In this document: in pieces, positions 56,544 to 64,000 of the stretch | How the letters are laid out: each line of letters opens with the position of its first letter | Numbering within the stretch: the first letter of the stretch is position 1 | Source: Gordionus sp. m RMFG-2023 | Taxonomy: Eukaryota; Nematomorpha; Gordioida; Chordodea; Parachordodidae | Length of the DNA stretch: 64,000 nt | Assembly (NCBI RefSeq): GCF_954871325.1 | Contig: NC_088775.1 | Coordinates: 78,097,561-78,161,560 of the forward strand | Direction: 5' to 3' | Position numbers and translations under genes: made by a program | Notes under the pieces: generated by a model | What the model was told of the DNA's origin: nothing | Databases searched by the model: none | The model's input: only the letters and a program-made list of their open reading frames with translations

Positions 56544-58580
56544 CAGTGGCATCGCTAGGAGGGGGAACCCAGGGGTTCGAGCCCCCTGAAAAATTTGAAT
56601 AGCCCCCTGAAGCAACTTTTTTTTAAAAAAATTGCTCCTTAATATCCCCTTGAACTAAAAATAAATCTTTTTCAATTGCCCACTGAACGATTCCTTTTAT
56701 AATTCTATTGAGTAATATATAGATTTAATTTTATTATTTAAAAATTAATAAAACTTTCTAATTTTTTATTAAATGAATACTATTTTAATTATTAGATTAG
56801 ATTATACATATAAATTATATGTTCACTCTATCATCTTGCAATCATATTCTGTGTTAAAAATATATCAATATCACTCACTAAATATTAATTTAGCATTAAC
56901 AGTTGAAGCTTAATTGACTTTTAAAATTATTATATAACCTTAATTAAATAAATATTAATTTAAAATTAACAAATTTAATATTGTAATTAGGAGTTCAAAA
57001 TCAATAATCAACTATATTATTGATATTTAAATTTAATTACCACGCCTCTTCTTAAAATTATTTTCAACGTCTAAATCCAAATAAGTATAAAAGATTTATT
57101 TATAAAAAGTCAGTAAACATATAGTTTATAATCCTCTATTAGATATAATTGGTTATAATTAGATTAAATACCACTTTTAAAGACGTATTTGACAGTTATA
57201 TAATATATTACAGTTAATATTTAATAAATTTTACTAATAAATGCTTTTGATAATAAATATAAGTAATACAGTGTTTTCAAGTATTTAACGCCATCTATTT
57301 ATTTAGAAATATTTTTAAAAATTTAACATCTTATCATTTATTCTAGAATGGTTGTAATAAATTAGATAACTTTTCTTCTCTTTTTTACGTGTTTTTAGAA
57401 AAGCTATTTTTTTCTTATTTGAAAAACAGTTTCGAGTTAAATTTTTAATACTACTATATTTTTGATATTATTACAAACTACTACTATTTTAAGATATAAT
57501 ATACGAAGTTTAGGTGGTGCGACAATAATATATAAAATCTTTATTAATTTCTTTTATCATATCATATCACTCTGGATCTTATTTTATAGTTACAAAATGT
57601 TTCATTTCTAATATGACATCCCTGCCTTGTAAATAACATAAGGCTTCAATACATTTGCATAATGTCTTCTTAAGATCTTTAGTGTTTTTGTTTTATCAAT
57701 TTATCTAGCATAATAAATTCTGATATAAGTTAATATATTGAGTGTCATAGCTATGACTTCAAATTAACCAGCATCTATTATTTGCGTGGCTATGTAATTT
57801 AAGATTATTATTATAGCTGCTGAGAGCATATGATTGCATATTTTATAAGCAATAATGGTCAACTGTGTAGTTGTTTATTATATCATTAAAAATAGAAGAT
57901 AATCTTTTAGAAATTTAATATCTCACAATTTTTTTCTTAATTACTTATCTAACTTCCATCATGTCATTTAAGAGGAAGCTCTAACCACCATATAGTTTTA
58001 TGATTTGGATTATCGTTTATATTCTCTTCTACAAGAATTGTTGATTTGATTAGGCCTATAAATTTTTCCTTTCCATTCTATAAAACATTGTCTAAAATGG
58101 TAACAGAAGTTTTATTTTCATGACCTTTTGTCAATGTAACTTGCTAGAATTATATAGCCTTATGCGGTTTTTAAAAACCATTATCAATTGAGGTGTATGT
58201 ATGAATTAATTAACCTTTTTTATCACTTGTAATTTTTTACGCAAAATTTTTTTATATCAGCAATCGAAAATATTTTATACTGTAATAAATAGATTTTGTA
58301 TTAAAAAATATTATTTTTAGAAATGGTTTGTATTGTTTTAATTATTTATATGCTAGTTTATTTTGTATGCAAAATATTATAAATAACAAAATATGAAATT
58401 CAGAATAATTGTCTAGAATTAGCATATTTTAAAAATGTATAATATATTATTATAAAAATAGGCCAAAGGCCAGGCAAAAGCGGGCCAAAGGCCCACAAAT
58501 TTGGGAGTATGGGAGGCTTGCCCCCCATAAAAATTTTTTAGCTGAGCCTCCTGAGATTGTAAAGGCTAGCGACGCCCCTG
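56544..58580 (+). mobile_element. hAT-type element A, copy 2, complete
   Basis: 2,037 bases; ends CAGTGGCATCGCTAGGAGGG and CTAGCGACGCCCCTG, flanks GTATTTTT and CTATTTTT (7/8). GC hairpins (GGCCAAAGGCC, GGGCCAAAGGCCC) lie before the right end. No transposase. It contains GTGTCATAGCTATGACT at about 57741, the unoccupied equivalent of the site where B entered copy 1. Confidence 0.9.
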
Positions 58581-58765
58581 CTATTTTTATCATTAATAAT
58601 AGAAAAAAAATTCCATTCAATTAAAATTTTATATAAAAAATTGTTTTTATGTATTATATATAAAAATTAAGGTCTGTTGTTTTTATCTATTGATATTTTT
58701 CTACTCAATCGTTTTTTCAACAAAGATCTAGAATATATAAAAATTAAGGTCCAATATTTAATATT

Positions 58766-59560
58766 TATTAGTGCTACAAAGTAACGTCGTTACCAATGGC
58801 ATTACCTTTTTTAAAGAAATAGAAGGTCATTCGTTACTTTTTTGTAGTTTTTAAGTAACGATAACTTAAAACGTTAATTGTTACTTTAAATTATTTTATT
58901 TTTTTAAATATGAAAATAATATATTGATATTATAATATTTAAATTATTTTTTCTATTTTTATAATCAATCTATAATTTATATAAAACTATTTAAAGAGCT
59001 ATAAAAATTAAAATACATTTAAAAGAAAATATATATTATAATATAAATAAATAAAAACTGATTGCATTCCCAAGGAGTAGTTATATCAGAATATTTTAAG
59101 CTGAATTTTTTGTTGGATAGCTTCTATACCTTCGCGACCACTAAATCTGTCTTCTGATTAAAGAAATTGAATACAGTTTAAAGGTAGAACGACTCATATG
59201 TTTGTTTGGAAGTTGAATATTAAGGTGAAAAGGTTTTTGTGGACGATGATTGATGAGAAAAAATATTTGGAGGTATCTTGGCCCCTCATCTCTCTCTTCA
59301 ATCATTCAATAATGAGTCAGTGAGGGATATGAAGCTTGAGATCATAGAGTTGTTTATTAACCAAGATCATCAATAGGATGATAAATCTAGAAGGTTAAGT
59401 GGAACGGAGTCTAATTTGAACCTCTATTTGGCAAACTATAAATCGACTCAAATCGTGCCACTAGTCTATACCATCCGATTTACCAGATAGTTTGGATAAT
59501 GCAGTTAAATGGTGACAATTCAATATCTAGAATATTTTAACATATATTTTGAATTTTTCC
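58766..59560 (+). mobile_element. Possible hAT remnant
   Basis: Begins TAGTGCTACAAAGTAACG with GTAACG/CGTTAC repeats as in hAT ends. At 59200-59400 there are scattered coding-like pieces (KRFLWTMIDEKKYLEVSW; SVRDMKLEIIELFINQD in another frame) reminiscent of the middle of hAT transposases. No right end found. Confidence 0.35.
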
Positions 59561-60692
59561 TGAATTTAAATCATGAAATTATTATTTGTGAATAAGGATG
59601 TAGAACGTAATATATATAAAAATTTTGAAAGGCAAATTAGATAATTAAGAAGAGGCACTAGTAAACAGGTAAAGGGGATAATATAGTTAAGATTTTAATT
59701 CATTTTATTCAAGGTATATAAATTTCTCTAATATTAATTTATTTTATGGATAATATATGTTAATACTATTTATTTCTTACATTTTATAACAAATAAAGAA
59801 AATTAAGGGCAGTATGGCTATATTTTATAAGTTTTGGATATGTCCTAATTTAAATATTTTAACTTCAATGTCTAGCAGCTAAAATCTAAAAACACAAATG
59901 TAGGTAAATATGAATTAGGATATAATTCTGTTCTGATAAAGATTTAAAAAATTTTTGAGGATCTGAATAAAGATTCTTTTAAAGATAATCTAATAATATT
60001 TTTTATAAATATAAATCAATATTTTTTATAAATCCCAATTAAATTTTTATTCATTAAATAAAATACAATCCTCTTTTCCTCTGCTCCAGTTGAATTTAAT
60101 TTTAGCACAGCGAAAAAGCTGTGTTGAATATTGAGCACTCCTGTTTATATGATCAAAATTTTGAAAATCAATTGTTGCTAAAAGTAAATAAAAAATTATT
60201 ACAAAATGTATCTATCTTATAATATATTATTTTTGTATAATATTATTATCAGTAACTATACAATCAAACATTATAAATAGCCTGCCACCAAAATTATTCT
60301 ACAATTTAACTTTAATTAAAAATAAGAGATTTCAATTTGAAATTCTATTTGATCCCTTTTCAGTATCCTTCATTTTTACCCTTGGTGAAAAATAAATAAA
60401 AAGAGATTTGTAGCGAGTTACTTTTCACGTTTCTTTTTTGAAGTAATGTTTACAAAACTAGTATTTATTTGATTCAATTATTATATTTTTCTCTATATAT
60501 AGCTTAAATTTATATATTATTAAGTAGATTTTATTCTTATTATAATGTTAAAATTTGGATTTACCTCAAAAAATTAGCACATCCTTTTATACCAAATTAT
60601 GAATATATAAAATTCAAACAAAATAATACAATACACTAAAGATGCACCGAATATAATTCTTAAAATTGTAAATCATTTATAACTACCAAGGA
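59561..60692. other. AT-rich intergenic stretch
   Basis: Nothing recognised. Confidence 0.5.
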
Positions 60693-61908
60693 CATAGGCG
60701 TAGCCAAGGGAAGGGGGACAAGGGGAAATCCCCCCCTTTAGAAATTTATCACTTTTTGTGAATATCATTTTAAGCTAATAAAAAATATCCCCTTTATTCC
60801 TCCCCCACTCCCTGATCCTCAAAAATGTATGTATATATCTTAAACAATATTTTGAAAGAAAGAATGTAAAAGTTGATATTTTTTTTTTATAAAACTATTA
60901 TCATAATTTATACATTTTTAGAAAAAAAGCATTTATATATGAAAAAAGCGAACCAAAATGTTTAAGAAATGGAATATAAGCCAAAGATAAGTCTTAAGAC
61001 AAAAGTGAAATGTATTATAATGATTAATAAAAGATCCATAAAATTACTAAATAATATAATATATCAAATATAGTTTTTTATAAAGAGAGTAATTTTAATT
61101 TATTTATTTTAATAAAAGTAAAATATAATTATAAAACTATTGATAAAATTAAATCATAAATTAAATAAAAAATATTAAAGCACAATAACAGTGGAATATT
61201 ATAATGTCGTAGATTTAGAGTATATCTAATTTTATAAATTATCATATGACAATCAAATAATTTTTACCAATATAGCGAATTATATATTACAGAAAACTAA
61301 AAAATATTGATAAGGACATCAGAAAATATCTTTTAAAGACTTTGTGGGATGAATAATATGAAGATTATTTTTAATATCTTTTTAAAATAAATAGATGCGT
61401 TAAATAATTGAATGCAAATTGTTGCTATATTTATTATCAAGAGCATTGATTAGTAAATTTTGTTATAATATTAACTGTAATTTATTATCTAAATGTAAAA
61501 TATGTCTGTAAAAATGGAATTTTACCTAGTATTATGATCCAATTCTATATAATAGAGGAATATCAACTATATATCTACTTACTTTTTATATATAAATTTC
61601 TTATACTTGTGGAATAAATTATTACCATGCTTTTATATTAATGTATAAATACAAGTAATTTATTATATTTTATATAAACTAATAAAAATATATTTCATAT
61701 TTGTTCCACGCTTATTTTTTTTATCAAAAATAACCTCCTTTCTTGTAAAAATATTTTATGACTATATATAGACAAAGGTAACCCGGCCGAATGTGGGCAA
61801 AACGGACTAAAGACCCACCCAAAATAGGGTCAGGGAACGAAGCCCCCAGGAATTTGGTAATCCCCCCCCATCGCCCTTCCCCTTAGGAAAATTCTGGCTA
61901 CGCCTATG
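60693..61908 (-). mobile_element. hAT-type element B, copy 2 (inverted)
   Basis: 1,216 bases; ends CATAGGCGTAGCCAAGGG and ATTCTGGCTACGCCTATG, flanked by ACCAAGGA on both sides (8/8). It is in reverse orientation to copy 1: TGTCTTTAAAAGATATTTT there is AAAATATCTTTTAAAGAC here. Nonautonomous. Confidence 0.94.
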
Positions 61909-62150
61909 ACCAAGGATAATGATAGAGATTCATCTGGATTGGAGGCAATATTATGATAGCGCTTATTTTTTATGCCGGTCTTCAAGGAATTTTTAGAACA
62001 TAATTTAATAGTTGCCTGGGCAAACGAAGAACTAGAATACACGCTTAATTTAGATTTCATCTCAGATAAAGCCTTTTTGGCATCGGATTTGGAATCATTT
62101 TCGTATTTATAATTCAGAGAGAGGACTACTATTATCTTTGGTTGTTGTTA
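61909..62150 (-). CDS. Candidate exon or open frame of unknown function
   Basis: A minus-strand frame of about 75 codons reading LNYKYENDSKSDAKKALSEM then KSKLSVYSSSSFAQATIKLC and a Lys-rich tail. Less AT-rich than its surroundings and coding-like in codon use, but no family is recognised. The element at 60693-61908 has inserted at its 3' side; in the reconstructed empty site the frame ends within about ten codons. It could be a terminal exon or a chance frame. Confidence 0.35.
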
Positions 62151-63030
62151 ATGATTTGCAATTTTGAGAATTATATTTAGCGCACCTTTAAAATATTGAA
62201 TTGTATATTAATAATTTTGATACAAAAGGGTTGGTTAATTTTCTGAAGTAAATTTAAGTTATAACAGTATAATTAATAAAAATTAGATCTACATAATAAT
62301 GAAAGTTGAGATTATATATAAAGGAAAATATAATAATTGAATCAACGGATAAATTTAAATACTAAACAATAGACCTTAATTTTTAAATAATATAAATCTT
62401 TTGAAAAAAGGATTAAGTAAACAAGTAACAATAAATAAAAACATCAGTAGAGAAAAACAATTTTCATAAAGAATTTTAAGTGAATGAAATATTTTTTTTT
62501 AATATTAAATTATTACCAGAAAATACATTTAAAAATTTCCATTTATAATTATCAAGTGTTATATAAAAGCAATGCCATGATAAAGTATCACGTGATAAAA
62601 TGTCACTAGGTGATCGTATTATATTTTTTGCATATCAATAACTATTCCTTTCAATTCTCGTGAACCTTATTTTTTACCTATAACGTTCGAATAAAGGACA
62701 AAATTTTTATGCATGTTATTGATAAGTATAAGTAAATGAATTGAAAATTTTTCACGCTCATTCTACTAGTTTTTTAATAACCCAATTTTTAACGATAACG
62801 TTAAGTAGTTTAGAAAATTTGAGCGTTGCTTCAATATCCTGAATTTTTATAAAATCTTTTATAAAATCGATTTTTTAATTTTAGATCTGATCATGCCTGA
62901 ATTATTTAGAATGTATAGTACCTACACTGAGAATTTCGCCATGAAATATTTCAACTAATAATTCAATTTCTTAAGATATATATGCAAATATTCACACGAC
63001 AAAATGTCTGAAATTTAGAGAGTAGACACT
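62151..63030. other. AT-rich stretch
   Basis: Nothing recognised. Confidence 0.5.
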
Positions 63031-63233
63031 GCAATAATAAGGCAACTAGATTTTAAACATTAGGCTGGTGGGTTAAAAAAAAATTTAAAACAATGGGCCA
63101 GTTAATTTGAATATATTTAGGGCAAAATGAGCAGAACAGACTATTATAAAAAAATCTTTTTAATTTGTAGATAAATGAGCAGGTAGCCTGGGGCGAGTGT
63201 TCGTATTAAAACCCACCCGTTGCATACCTCTAG
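63031..63233. mobile_element. Small hAT-type MITE
   Basis: 203 bases flanked by TAGACACT on both sides (8/8). Ends are weakly inverted (AAGGCAAC left; GTTGCATACCTCTAG right), with subterminal GGTGGGTT on the left and AACCCACC-type sequence on the right. A related GGTGGGTTATAAAA stretch occurs near 21858. Confidence 0.75.
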
Positions 63234-63478
63234 TAGACACTCTATATATGCATATGCTGAAATATGATTCAGGCAAATAAGAAGTCTTTCTTCTGAAAAA
63301 TGAGCGCTATAAAGGATTAAAATTTAAAAAAATACAGATTGTCCCAAATTTACTATAATTCGACATATAAGGTTTAATACTAATTTTTAAAATATCTAAA
63401 ATAAAATCAATCTTTAGTCAACTCAAAATTTATATATATATATAGCTATGTACTTAAAAACAATTGCTATGTAATTAT

Positions 63479-63692
63479 CAGAGACCTGAAGAGGTAACGC
63501 TTGCATGGCCCGGTCCGGATTTTTTTAAAATAATTATGTTTATCTTTAATTTTTATAGCTAATAATGGCGATTTAAAATATTTCGTTTTAAAATATACAG
63601 CCCGGCCCGGATTTTAAAAAATTATTTCCAGCCCGACCCTGATATATTTAAAAAAATTAAAATGAGCTTAGGGCCGGGCCTGCAGGTTTCTA
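63479..63692. mobile_element. GCCCGGCC MITE, copy 3
   Basis: Ends CAGAGACCTGAAGAGG and GGCCTGCAGGTTTCTA; the interior has GGCCCGGTCCGG and CAGCCCGGCCCGG clusters. TAGCTATAAAAATTAAAG-type filler matches that in copies 24477 and 27721. Flanks not clearly duplicated. Confidence 0.75.
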
Positions 63693-64000
63693 ATAATTTT
63701 TAATAGTAATAGTAATTTACAATTAAAATAATTATTTATATTAAGAAAAATTAGATTTGCGCTTTGGGAAGGAGGATTCTGATGAATTAAATAATTCTAC
63801 TTGTGTATAACTATTGTTAGCATAGGCGGAAATAGAATCCTTCCCGGGGTTCATCAGTAAATTTATGAATGTGGGCACCTTGTTCTTTGAAGTAAAATAA
63901 TGCGAAGCCATCATATGTATGTGGGTAAAGTATTGGAGAAGTGATTGGTATTATAATATGATAGGACATTTATGAATGGGAGATTTTTTATTAATCTTTA
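63693..64000. other. Right edge of the window
   Basis: AT-rich. CATAGGCGG at 63821 followed by a CCC/GGGG stretch could be the start of another element-B-like MITE running off the window. Confidence 0.3.

Noticed and set aside
56565-56600. GGGGTTCGAGCCCC resembling a tRNA T-arm
   Set aside because: It is part of the element A left end and repeats with it; no tRNA fold around it.
1-64000. CRISPR arrays, rRNA genes, bacterial operons
   Set aside because: No regularly spaced repeats with unique spacers, no rRNA signature, and the spliced talin shows the DNA is eukaryotic.

Overview
The window is AT-rich (roughly a quarter G+C by eye), intron-rich eukaryotic DNA packed with DNA transposons. Its one large host gene is talin, an adhesion protein of animals, their close unicellular relatives and amoebae. 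Together with a MKLP1-type kinesin fragment and many hAT, Tc1/mariner-like, Ty3/Gypsy and LINE pieces, this points to a fast-evolving, AT-rich animal or close relative. I cannot name the species from sequence alone.

Region 1, 1-40.8 kb: talin on the minus strand. I could place 24 coding exons, from the initiator ATG at 40761 down to the left edge, where the gene continues out of the window. Junction phases agree at all 23 joins, giving about 1,416 codons: the FERM head (F0, F1 with an enlarged loop, F2, F3), a long linker, rod bundles R1-R4, then a jump to the R7/R8 region and the start of R9. About 350-400 residues matching R5, R6 and early R7 of vertebrate talin are absent. The gap falls at intron 21, which holds a broken hAT element ending in a ~220-bp inverted duplication.

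The talin introns are transposon traps. Intron 15 holds a 6.1-kb Ty3/Gypsy fossil with near-identical LTRs and an ATCCC target duplication. Introns 7, 16 and 21 hold decayed hAT transposases. Introns 4, 10, 12 and 18 hold short hAT-type MITEs. Intron 2 holds a decayed relative of the mariner-like element described next, plus a kinesin pseudogene on the opposite strand.

Region 2, 40.8-43.7 kb: talin upstream DNA, then a whole-looking IS630/Tc1-mariner-like transposon (41806-43615). It has 151-bp terminal repeats identical by eye, TA flanks and an open 361-codon DDE transposase. It is the freshest-looking autonomous element in the window.

Region 3, 43.7-64 kb: no certain host gene. It has two LINE reverse transcriptase fragments (minus strand), and several hAT-type nonautonomous families with 8-bp target duplications, including one element nested in another with the empty site preserved in a sister copy. 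Two weak minus-strand candidate exons lie near 56.1 and 62.1 kb. The rest is AT-rich sequence in which I recognise nothing.
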